A DNA stretch of 64,000 bases from Microglena sp. YARC (taxonomy: Eukaryota; Chlorophyta; Chlorophyceae; Chlamydomonadales; Chlamydomonadaceae), in the NCBI GenBank assembly GCA_022414725.1, contig CM039466.1, forward strand, positions 17,262,786-17,326,785, read 5' to 3'. The notes beneath the pieces were generated by a model. It did no database searches, was not told the origin of the DNA, and was given only the letters and a program-made list of their open reading frames with translations. The position numbers were made by a program, and so were the translations under genes. Positions 51,213 to 62,533 of the stretch are shown piece by piece; the first letter of the stretch is position 1, and each line of letters opens with the position of its first letter.

Positions 51213-51599
51213 TCAATCCCCCCATTTGCTTTGCTTCTCATAACGCCACGAGCCTTCACTTCCTTCCCTGCGCATTCTTCCACCCAGCAATCTCGACGGA
51301 ACTGATCTTGGCCAACTAACCAGCCCCATGACCCTCACCCCAGTGTCCCGTCTCGATAGTCTCTTGCTGATTGTGTAACGAACCCCCTGCCTGCTCACCT
51401 CCACCTCTAACTCTTTCCAAACCTCCATTTCTGCGACGATTCTCTCAACAATGGCCCTGGCATTGATCTGTTTCCACTTTTCAGGAGCCTGGTGCAAGTC
51501 ATTCAAGTAGATTCTGTCTCTGGGAAGTTGACCTTTGATTTCGTCAATGGCAAAGATGTGTTTCCGTCCGTCTGAGGTGTGTTCACAACAAAGCAACAA
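51213..51599 (-). CDS. unidentified coding candidate
   Basis: On the minus strand an acceptor-like CACACCTCAG at about 51574 opens a frame. It reads GRKHIFAIDEIKGQLPRDRI, then DLHQAPEKWKQINARAIVER, then EMEVWKELEVEVSRQGVRYT, before composition deteriorates after about 51350. The sequence has the residue mix of a folded, helical protein and is not a repeat translation. I do not recognise the family. It could be an exon of a separate gene or a transposon-derived domain. The start is not established. Confidence 0.45.
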   Translation of the reverse strand: MLLCCEHTSDGRKHIFAIDEIKGQLPRDRIYLNDLHQAPEKWKQINARAIVERIVAEMEVWKELEVEVSRQGVRYTISKRLSRRDTGVRVMGLVSWPRSVPSRLLGGRMRREGSEGSWRYEKQSKWGD

Positions 51600-52002
51600 C
51601 TAGAGACCCACACCCACACCCACCCAACATCGCCATGCCTACGCACCACACTCACTCTCAATCTGTCTCGTGTCTCACCTCTCTCACACTCCACTCTCAC
51701 GCTCGCACTCGCACTCAAACCCACTTCCACACCCAATTGGGGCACAACTACCTTGCCATGACCACTACTGAACAAAACCACTACCACCACCATCACAACA
51801 AAGCAACCCCCCCCCCCCCCTCTCACACGCCAAGTACCATAGCCACTCTCCCTAATGCAACTCCTAAATTTCACCTATTTGCAGGCTGTGGCTAATGTCA
51901 CCTAATGCCACCTAATGTCCCCTAATGTTCCATAATGTCACATTATGTCACCTAATGTCACCCAATGTCACCTAATGTCACCTAATGTCAGGCACCCTAT
52001 TT
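51600..52002 (+). repeat. CACCTAATGT 11-base array
   Basis: Bases 51890-51990 are about nine units of CACCTAATGTC. They are bracketed by two acceptor-like segments, CACCTATTTGCAGGCTGTGG at 51867 and CACCCTATTTGCAGGCTGCG at 51994, so the array looks like an acceptor-side echo of a nearby exon. Bases 51600-51860 are low-complexity and include a C tract. Confidence 0.6.
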
Positions 52003-52640
52003 GCAGGCTGCGGCTCTCGGTTTGACCGCTTAGAAGGCAGACGGACCCATTGAGGTGAGACAGAATTGAAAGCAAACGAGTTCCCCCCTCAAACCTCAGG
52101 CCTCGGTAATAAGGGCGTTCTATGTATTTGTTTATTTCTAAGACAGAATTTGAAAGCAAACAGGCTGTCCCCCTCAACCTCAAGCTTCGTAATAAGGCGT
52201 ATTATTTATTTATTTATTTATTTAGACAGAATTTGAAAGCAAACGAGCTGCCCCCCTCAACCTCAAGCCTTGAATAAGGCGTACTATTTATTTGTTTACT
52301 AGGCAGGAATTTGAAAGCAAACGAGCTGCCCCTCAACCTCAAGCCCCTAATAAGGCGTACTATTTTTTTTGTTTCTTTATTAGACAGAATTTGAAAGCAA
52401 ACAGGCTGCCCCCCCTCAACCTCAAGCCACGTAACAAGGCGTACTATTTATTTGTTAATTTATGAGACAGAATTTGAAAGCAAACGAGCTGCCCCCCTCA
52501 ACCTCAAGCCTCGTAATAAGGCGTACTATTTATTTCTTTCTTCCTTAGACAGAATTTGAAAGCAAACAGGCTGCCCCCCTCAACCTCAAGCCTCGTAATA
52601 AGGCCGCACTATTTATGTATTTATTTGTTAAAACAGAATT
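52003..52640 (+). repeat. 80-base array with acceptor-like starts, possible SAC9-like upstream exon
   Basis: Eight units of ACAGAATTTGAAAGCAAAC(G/A), then GCTGCCCCCCTCAACCTCAA and CGTAATAAGGCGTACTA, with a TTTATTTATTAG-type pyrimidine stretch before each ACAGAA. One frame begins TEFESKRAA. This loosely resembles the region of plant SAC9 before its first conserved exon found here, so it may echo a lost or misassembled exon. The segment at 52012-52057 (SRFDRLEGRRTH) may be part of the same exon. Weak. Confidence 0.45.
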
Positions 52641-53189
52641 TGTGAGGTCCAAAGTTTTAACCCTTCCTCCCTCCTCCTCTCCTCCTTCCCTACCCTCCCC
52701 CCCCGTCCCTCCTCTCGGACCCCGAGGGATCCCTCTTTCCCTCCTCCTCCCTCTCCCCCTCCCTCCTCCCCCCTCTCCCTCCCTCCCCGCCTCCCTCCCT
52801 CCTCCCTCCCGGCCGCTATCCCTCCGTGTTCCCCCCTCCCTCCTTCTCCTTCCCTCCTTCCCTCCTTCCCTCCTTCCCTCCTCCCTCCCTCCTTCCCTCC
52901 TTCCCTCCTTCCCTCCTTCCCTCTCTTCCCTCCTTCCCTCCCTCCCACCCCTCGGCCCCTCCCTCCCTCTCACGGCCTCCGCGGCCTCCCTCCCTCCCCT
53001 CCCCTGTTCCCCTCCTCCTCTGCCCTCTGTCTCACCTCCACTCCCTCTTCCTCGACTCCCTCTCTCTCCCTCTCTCTAACCGGCACCGCGACCTCCTTCT
53101 CTCTAGGAAACCGCCCCTTCCCCCCCCCCCTCCCCCCCCCCCCCCCCCCCCCCTCCCTCTCCCCATCCCCTGCCCCCCCCTCTCTCCAG
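52641..53189. repeat. CCCTCC polypyrimidine tract
   Basis: Bases 52660-53185 are CCCTCCTTCC repeats with a C run near 53115-53150. They form a very long pyrimidine stretch ending in the acceptor TCTCTCCAG. The Ser/Pro and Arg/Gly frames are repeat translations. Confidence 0.85.
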
Positions 53190-53345
53190 ATCGTCGCCAA
53201 GGGCCAGAACGTGTTGGGCTATGTTGTCATAGGGTCCACAGCTCTGATTCTGCTTGCAGACAAGCTGCGTGTGTCGTGTGTGCTGCCTGGCTACCACGAG
53301 GTGAAAACTGTGGTGGCCAGCAAGTGGTTGAAGATTCCACTGCAG
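53190..53345 (+). CDS. SAC9: SAC9-like exon a
   Basis: Fifty-two codons between TCTCTCCAG and GTATAG, phase 0: IVAKGQNVLGYVVIGSTALI, then LPGYHEVKTVVASKWLKIPL. In plant SAC9 the equivalent segment has the LGYAVLGS and WVKIPL landmarks. Confidence 0.85.
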
Positions 53346-55030
53346 GTATAGAGACAGGGTTTGTTTTGGTAGGGTGCAGTGTGTGTGTGTGGGGGGGGGG
53401 GGAGGGGGTAGGGCTGCCTGGCTACCACGAGGTGGGGATAGTGTGGCCGTCAAGTGGTTGAAGATTCCACTACAGGTATGCGAGACAGGGTTTGTTTGGG
53501 TAGGCAAGGTGCAGTGTGTGTGTGGTGGTGGTGGTCGTGTGGGGGAGCCTGGGTGTGTGCTGCCTGGCTACCATGAGCGTGCACGGACTGTGGTGGCCAG
53601 CAGGTGGTTGAAGATTCCACCACAGGTGTACAGACAGAGATTGTTTTGGTTGGTGTGCAGTTGGGGGGGGGGGCGGGGGGGGGGGGGGGGGGTACTGGCT
53701 CTAGGGATGCATGTTTCCGTCCTCCGTTGTAATGTGATGTGGTGTGGAGTGGTGTAGTGTGGTGTGATGTGATGTGATGTAGGTCCCTGTTGGGTAGGTG
53801 TGCAGGGGGGGGGGCGGCTGAGGTGTGATGGGTACTGGCTCTAGGGATGCATGTTCCCGCAACATTTCCTCCTTTTATGGATGTGATGTGGTGTGAAGGG
53901 GTGTGGCTTGGTGTGGTGATCCTTGATGTAGTTCCCTGTTGGGTAGGTCTGCAATGGGGGGGGGGGGGGAGGGGACTGGCGTGGGGTACCTCTAGGGATG
54001 CATGTTTCTGTTCCTCCTTTTAAATGTGATGTTGATGTGGTGTCCTACTGAAGGGGTGTGGCTTGGTGTGGCTGTGATGTAGTTCCCTGTTGGGAGGTGT
54101 CAGTGTGGGGGGGGGGGGGGGAGGGGACTGAGGGCGGTGGGTACTGGCTCTAGGATGCATGTTTCATGTTCCTCCTTAATGTGATGTGATGTGGTGTGAA
54201 GGGGTGGCTTGGTGTGGTGTGAAATGTAGTTCCCAGCCGATTGGCTGTTGGGTAGTGTGCAGCTGTGCACGACTTACATGTGGGGGGGGGGGGGGAGGGC
54301 CGTGGTACCCAGGTACTGGCTCCCGCCTAGGGATGCATGTTTCTTTTCCTCCTTAAATGTGATGTGATGTGGTGTGAAGGGGTGTGGCTTGGTGTGGTGT
54401 GATGTAGTTCCCTGTTGGCGTAGGTCAACGGTGCTAGTGGGGTGGGGGGGGGGGGGGGGGAGGGGAGCTGGGCTGGCTCTAGGGATGCATGTTTCTTTCC
54501 TCCTTAAGTGTGATGTGATCGTGGTGTGAAGGGGTGTGGCTTGCGTGTGGTGTGATATAGTTCCCGTTGGGTAGTGTGAGTGGGGGGGGGGGAGGACGGG
54601 CGTGGGGTACTGGCTCTAGAGGGATGCATGTTTCTGTTCCTGCCTTAAAGCTGTATGTATGACCTGTGAATGTAGTGTGAAGGGGTGTGGCTTGGTGTGG
54701 TGTGATGTAGTTCCCTGTTGGTGTAGTGCAGTGGGGGGGGGGGGGGGAGGGGACTGGCGTGGGGTACTGGCTTCCTCTGGATGCATGTTTCTATCATCTC
54801 TCCTTAAATGGTGATGTGGTATCAGATGTGTTTGCTGAAACCAGGGTGTGGCTTGCTGTGGTGTGATGTATGTTCCTGTTGGGTATAGGTGTGCGAGTGT
54901 GGGGGGGGGGGGGGGAGGGACTTGGCTCTAGGGATGCATGTATTCCTTTTCCTCCTTAAATGTGATGTGATGTGGTGTGAAGGGGTGTGGCTTGGTGTGG
55001 TGTGATGTAGGTTCCTGTTGGGTAGGTGTG

Positions 55031-55085
<55 letters not shown>

Positions 55086-55383
55086 GGGGATGGGCGTGGG
55101 GTAAATGACTCTAGGGATGCATGTTTCTGTTCTTTCCTTAAGTGTGATGTGATGTGGTGTGAAGGGGTGTGGCTTGGTGTGTGTGATGTGTTCCTGTTGG
55201 GTAGGTGTGGCGTGGGGGGGGGGGGGGGAGGGGACTGGGCCGTGGGGGTACTGGCTCTAGGGAATGCATGTTCTGTTTCCTACCTTAAATGTGAATGTGA
55301 TGTGGTGTGAAGGAGGGTGTGGTTTGGTGTGGTGTGATGTAGTTTTCCCTGTTGGGTAGGTGTGCAGTTGGGGGGGGGGGGGT

Positions 55384-55424
<41 letters not shown>

Positions 55425-58400
55425 GGGGACTGGGCGTGGAGAACTAGGGTACATCTTCAGAGGGATGCATGTTCTGTTTTTCTCCTTAAATGTGATTGAT
55501 GTGGGTGGAGGGGTGTGGTGTGGTGCGAGGTGTGGTTCCCTGTTGGGTTAGGTGTGCAGGGGGTGGAGCCTGGACCGTGGGGTACTGGCTTGAGGGATGC
55601 ATGTTCCTTTCTCCTTATAATCTCAAAGCATACCGGTAGACAGGTTTTCCTCTGTCATCATCATCTGTTATCATCAGTGTTTTGTATCATGTGAACTGAC
55701 TTCTGCCATGTCCCTGTCCTGCAGTCAACCAACAAGAGATTAGAGCATTGAATCCCCTGCGCACAGTCATAGATTATGTAGCCTGTTTCTTGCGGTCCTT
55801 ATCTAAGACGACACATGAGTTACATATGTTTACATCGATTATTATTATAATAATAATAATAATATTATTATCATCATCATGTATTTTCTAGCATGTGAAC
55901 TGACTTCTATCATGCCCTTCATCCTGCAGCAACCTAGCGAAGATGGAAGCATTGAATCCCTGCCGCCACAGTCATAGATGATGTATACTGTTTCTGCGGT
56001 CCCTTCTCAAGAGACTAACAACATTAGTTCATTTGTTACACCTGATTATGTTTTTATTATTGTTATTGATTATTATATATAGTATTAGTAGTAGTAGTAG
56101 AAGTAGTCGTATATTAGTATTATCTATCTATCTATGTATCTACTTATTAATTATTAATACATAATAATAATAATAATAATAATTATTATTATCATCATCA
56201 TCATCATCATAAGATCATCTCTCAGTTATTTTCTATCATATGACTGACTTCTATCCTCATGCCTGTCCTGGCGTCTGAGCAACCTCCGGAGATGGAAGCA
56301 TTGAATCCCTAGCAGAGAAGAGGCCTATTGCCGCTCGAGGAATTGACAAACTTACCACCTTCCCCATCGACGTAAGTAACAGCGCCTGAGCTCTGCCCTG
56401 TAGTAAGGTCAGAAGTGGACAAGACCAGCCCACTAAAAACATAAGTTGAAGTGTTATTGTCTGGTTAAACCCTAGACATCACCCGCCCCATCCCTAGTGA
56501 TCAGCCCTCGTCCACCCCTTGGTTGGGAGTTTGTGTGGAACCGGGGGCTAAGCTGAGATCCAAGTTTCTTTAACCCAAAGAACCCGTCCATCCACGTTAC
56601 TAGGTGCCCACGACCTTTGCGAGACCTTAGGCCATCACCCACCCCTTCCCCCAGTGATCAGCCTACGTCCTCCCCGTTAGTTTGGGGAGTTCGTGCGGAT
56701 GTGTTGGGTAAATAAAGACCCTAGTTTTCCTAACCCAAGAACCCCCCCAACCTTGTTTCAGGTGCCCACTACTTTTGCGAGACTTTAGACATCACCCGCC
56801 CTTTCCCCAGTGATCAGCCCACGTCCTCCCCTTGTTGGGAGTTTGTGTGGAACCGATGGCTTAGCAGAGCATGGAGGGAGCTGGGACTGGATTTCATCTG
56901 CCCAGCGTTGCTTCAGGTGTGTGCCCCTGGGGTGCACCCCTGTCTTGTCTACATGCCTGTGTGGCCATGTGCCTTCGAGCCTATGTCCCTGTCTTGCCGA
57001 AGTGCCTGCGTGCCTATGTGCCTACTTGCCCATGTCCCTGTCTTGCTTACGTACCGATGTGCCTACTTGCCTCTGTCCCTGTCTTGCTTAAGTACCCATG
57101 TGCCTGCGAGCTGATGCCCCTGTCTTGCCTACAAAGTGCCTGTGTGCCTATGTGCCTACTTGCCCATGTCCCTGTCTTGCTTACGTACCGATGTGCCTAC
57201 TTGCCTCTGTCCCTGTCTTGCTTAAGTACCCATGTGCCTGCGAGCTGATGCCCCTGTCTTGCCTACAAAGTGCCTGTGTGCCTATGTGACAGGGAGCCTA
57301 TGTGTCAACCTAACCTAACCTGACCTAACCAAACTGAACGGAACCAGAGCCAAGCCTATTGCCCAAACAAAACAAAGCAAAACAAAACAAAACAAAAGCA
57401 AACCTGTGGCTAAAGAAAAGAGACCAGAGCCATGCCTATGGCCAAATCAACCCAAAACATAACAAAATAGAACAAAAGTAAGCCTGTGGCTATAGAGGAG
57501 AGACCAGAGCCAATAGCCAGCCTATGGCCAAACCAAAACAACCAAAAAACTAATGCAAAATCTCTGGGCTAAAGAGACTAAGACCAGGACCCAAGCCTAC
57601 GTGGCGAAACGAAAACAAACGAAAACAAACCCAAATAAAAGCAATCCTGTGTGTGAAACGAAATAAATCAAATCAAAGCCAAAACAAGGTCAAAACAACC
57701 CAAAACAACCCAAAACAAACCAAAACAAACCAAAACAGGCCGGACCAGACCAAAACAAACTCAACCAACACAAATTAACCCTAACCTACAAAACCTGACC
57801 AAAAAACCGGAACCGACCAAACCAAACAAACACAAAACACAAACCAAAGGAAACCTGGCCCAACTGACCAGACCAACCAGACCAAACCAGCACAAGCCAA
57901 CCGACCAACCAACACAAACCAAACCAAACAAACAACCAAAAAAACCAAACCAAACCAAGGAGACCTGATCTACCAAACCATCCGAGCAAACCGACAAAAC
58001 CGAAATACAAGCCTAACTTACAAGCAAACCTAACACTAACCAAACCAAACCAATGCCCATATCATACAAAACTAAGCCAAAGCCATTCCATACCAAACCA
58101 AGCCAAACCATAACCAAACTAAACCATACCCTATCATAACCAGACAAACTTATAAACCAAACAAAGCCAGCCCATAAAAACAAACCAAACCAAACTAAGC
58201 CAAGTTTTAAACCAAGGCAAACCAAACCTAACCGTACCATATCATACCAAACCAAGCCAAGCAAACATACCCTGGAATCACACCTACCTTTCTTTAGGGT
58301 CTGTTGGAGTCTCGAGAACTGGAAGACTTTGACCGCATGAAGTACAACGTGGCCCTAGTGTCTCGTAGGGGAAGGCTCCATGTGGGGCCTTACTAGAAAA

Positions 58401-61400
58401 CAAAGCAACACTACGTTGTATCAAGCTGATCCAACGAACAAAATAACAAGCAAACTACTCCAAAACCAAACCAAACCATACCTTAAACATACCATGCATA
58501 CCATGAGACCATACCAAAGTAAACTGAGGCAAACTAGACCAAACTGAAACAAAGCCAAACCAAAAAACATCTCCATTCAACGAGCATACCCATACCATAC
58601 GAGAGGCATACCATACCATACATAACCATCCATACGACATAGGACAAGTGTGCGCAAAGATACCTAAACACCAAAACCACATGCATTCAACACATATCGC
58701 CATAGCCATAACACATACGCATACCATAGAGCTTGGGCAAACCAAATACCGAAGAACCCATACCATAACCATACCAGAAGGTATACATCCATACAATACC
58801 ATACATACATTTCCAACCAAATACCCTTCAACATGCCACACCAAACCAAGCCAAGCCCAAATCAAATCGTACCCGTTCAACCTACCTACCCTTAGGGTCT
58901 GTTGGAGTCTCGCGAAGAGAACTGGAAGACTTTGACCGGGAGGAGTAGAAGTACAAAGAAACGTGGCCCTAGTGTCTCGTAGGGGGGGAAGGCTCCATGT
59001 GGGGGGCCGTATTATCGCATAACAGGGATAAGGCGCGGCCTGAATGACTATGCTGAGCCAGGAAAATGAAATCGAGTGTGATCAGGATGCGATATGCTTT
59101 CAAGTGTCGGCATCCTATACCCCTTCCTGTGGGCTCACTATAAGAGGAGTCCAGTGGGCATTTTGGATAAAAATGATCATTACATCATCAGCATCAGCAG
59201 GCAGCAAGCAGGCATAGAAGTACGCGGCCTGAATGGACATATGCGAGCCAGGAAATGATAAATCGAGTGTGATCAGGTGCGTATGCTTTAAGGTCGCGTT
59301 CATACCCCTTCCCCCACCTGGGCCTCACTATAAGAGGAGTCCAGTGGGGCATTTAGGAAAAATGTCATTAATTACCATCATCATCAAGCAGCAGCAGCAA
59401 GCATAAGTACGCGGCCTTAATGACTATGGCTTGAGCCAGCGAAATGAAATTATAGAGTGTGAGCAGGTGCGATAATTCGTAATGTCATGTGGTCGATTCC
59501 TATACCCCTTCCGATAACCCGCAGCTTGTTTGGGCTCACTAGGCAATGAGAGTCCAGTAGGGCATAAGAACTACAATGTCATCATCATAACCATGGTGTG
59601 ACCATCATCATCATGAGGCGCGTGCCAGACAATTACCTATGTCCAGCAGGAAATGAAATATAGGGGGTGTGTTTAGAATGTGAATAGGTGCGATATGCTT
59701 GCGTGGTCTCATTCCATTCCCCCCCCCCCCCCCCCCACCCCCCCCCCACCACCCACCCAACTCCAGCCAGGAAATGAAATATAGTGTTAATGGGTGAATA
59801 GGTGCGGGATTATGTTTGCATGCTCTCATCACCCCCCCCCCCCTCCTCCCCCAACTTCAGCAACTCGGCATTACCAAAAGTAAGACACCCTCTCGTTCAC
59901 ACACGAACAGGCGCACATACACAGCAATGTAGCACCACCACAATAAACATAAAAAAACCACCTCAGCTCTATCGCCACAGGATCATCTGGCGCACTGGCT
60001 TGAGGACCGGCACTAACCACACGCACACACACATGCACAACATGGTGTACAACCACTAGTACAAAAACTCAACATGTACCACCACCACACAATAAGCATA
60101 CACACCACCACGTATGTTAGGGTCTCTCTGCTAATGCCATAAACAGATCATTTCTGGCGTCTTCCCCTCCATGTACCACCAATACCAGCCAATAAACTAA
60201 CAATAGAGAATGACCACATTACACTCACGCATATAAGACAACCCTCTCACGCTGCTAATGCCTCATAATATCATCTGGCGCCTTCTCCATGTAACCAACA
60301 CTAAAATTATAAGGCGCCACAATAAACAGGATACACACATACACTCTCTGCAGGGGCTAATGCCTCAGATCATCTGGCGCCTTCTAAAATAAATAACCGG
60401 GCTCCATATACCACCACGGGGCCAATAAACATACACACACATACACTCACGCAAACACGTACTCTCTGGGCTAATGCCTTTTATCAATCTGGCGCTTTCC
60501 CTCCATGTATTCGGCCACACACCACAATACCGACAAAAACATGCACACAACATGCACTCACGCATACACTCTCGGCGGGCTAATACCTCTTATGATCTGG
60601 CGCCTTCCCTCCATGTCAAAGGAAGGACTTGGCCTATGAGTGACAGAAAAGACCACCACTGCCACAAAAAACATACACACACATACACTCACGCATACAC
60701 CTCTCTGCTAATGCCTCTTATCATCTGGCGCCTTCCCTCCATGTACCACCACCGCCACAATAAACATGCACACACATAAACTCACGCATACACCTCTCTG
60801 CTAATGCCTCAGATCATCTGGCGCCTTCCCTCCATGTACCACCACCACGATAAACATTCACACACATACACTCACACATACATACTCTCTGCTGATGCCA
60901 CAGATCATCTGGCGCCTTCCCTCTCTCGGCACCAATGGGCCAATCTCATGGAGCCGCTACACCTGGCGACGTGGCAGTGTCCCTCTGTGGTGGGGCGTGT
61001 CTATCAAGAACAACGGCATAGGCGAGGCTGAGATTAAGATCAAGCAGAACCAGACATTCCAGGGGTCTAGAAGGTGGGTCAGTGGTGTGGTGAGGTGATC
61101 CAGAAAGGAACTTGGTGGTTAAGTCAGGTGAGACCTGGAAACAAGGCTGTGTCCCTTTGTGGTGCGGTTTGTCTGTATCAAGAACAACGGCATAGGCGAG
61201 GCTGAGATTAAGATCAAGCAGAACCAGATGTTCCAGGGGTCTAGAAGGTGGGTCAGTGGTGTGGGGAGGTGGTTAATTACAGAGGTTGGTGGTTAAAGTT
61301 GGTTGCGACCTGGCGACGTGGCAGTGACCCTCTGTGGTGGGGCGTGTCAATCAAGAACAACGGCATATGCAAAGCTGAGATTAAGGTCAAGCAGAACCAG

Positions 61401-62488
61401 ACATTCCAGGGGTCTAAAAGGTGGGTCAGTGGTGTGATGAGGTGGTTAATAAAAGAGGTTGGTGGTTGGTCAGTTGAGACCTGGGAATGTGGCAGTGTCC
61501 CTCTGTGGTGGCGTGTCTCCATCAAGAACAACGGCATAGGCGAGGCTGAGCTTCAGAATTAGCAGAACCAGACATTCCCGCTTTCTAGAAGGTGGGTCAG
61601 TAGTGTGGTGCACTGGTTACTGTAGTGGTGAAGGAAGGCGGTTGTTTGTTGGGTTGGTTGAGACCTGGCAACGAGGCAATGTCCCTCCGTGGTGGCGCGT
61701 CTCCATCAAGAACAACGGCATATGCCAGGCGAGGATTAAGATCAGTGGTATCTCTGTTGTCTGGTGTAGTGTTCTGTTTTTTGGCCATGCATGGCAGCTT
61801 CCAGTTGGCTTCGTTAGCCAGGCACTGGTTAGCCAGGCTCTGCGCTAATTATAAAGCTTTCAGGTGCATTCAAAGGCCCTTTACGACAGCTTTCAAGCGC
61901 ACTAGCTAGCTCCAGGTTTGGCACAAGGGCAGGGACAGAGAGCTGCCTAGAAGCTGCTAAGCGTAGCCCAACAACGAAACAGTCTACATGTGTTGTCTGT
62001 GTGTTGAGTGTCTCCCCCCCCCCCCCACCCACCCCACCCCACCCCACCCCATCCCCCTTCATGCCAAGCCAACTCCCATTGCTCTTTTCCAGGTACGTGC
62101 GCCGGCTCCAGAAGCGATACTGTCCCAAGCCCCACCTGGACCCGGCTGATGACGGCCCTTCCATTGGCGACCTCATTGACACCTCAGACTTCCCTCCAGC
62201 CGAGCTGCAAGAGGAGACCCAGGGGGGGGCAGCAGGGGGGGCTGCGGACGCATCGCTCAGTGTACCTGTTGTGTTTGTCAGCCTGCTAAGGAAGGGCACG
62301 CCAGAGAAGGACCGCTCCGAAACCAAACTTGCAACGGCTTTCGACTTTGTAAGTGCTGAAGTACATTATGCAATTTGGGACCCTGGGCAGCAGTACAGCT
62401 CCTCCCCACACCCACACCCAAACCCAAACCCCCAAACTCACGCCTGCCCACTCAGATGCATAGGCTCACACCCTCTCTCTCACACTCA

Positions 62489-62533
<45 letters not shown>

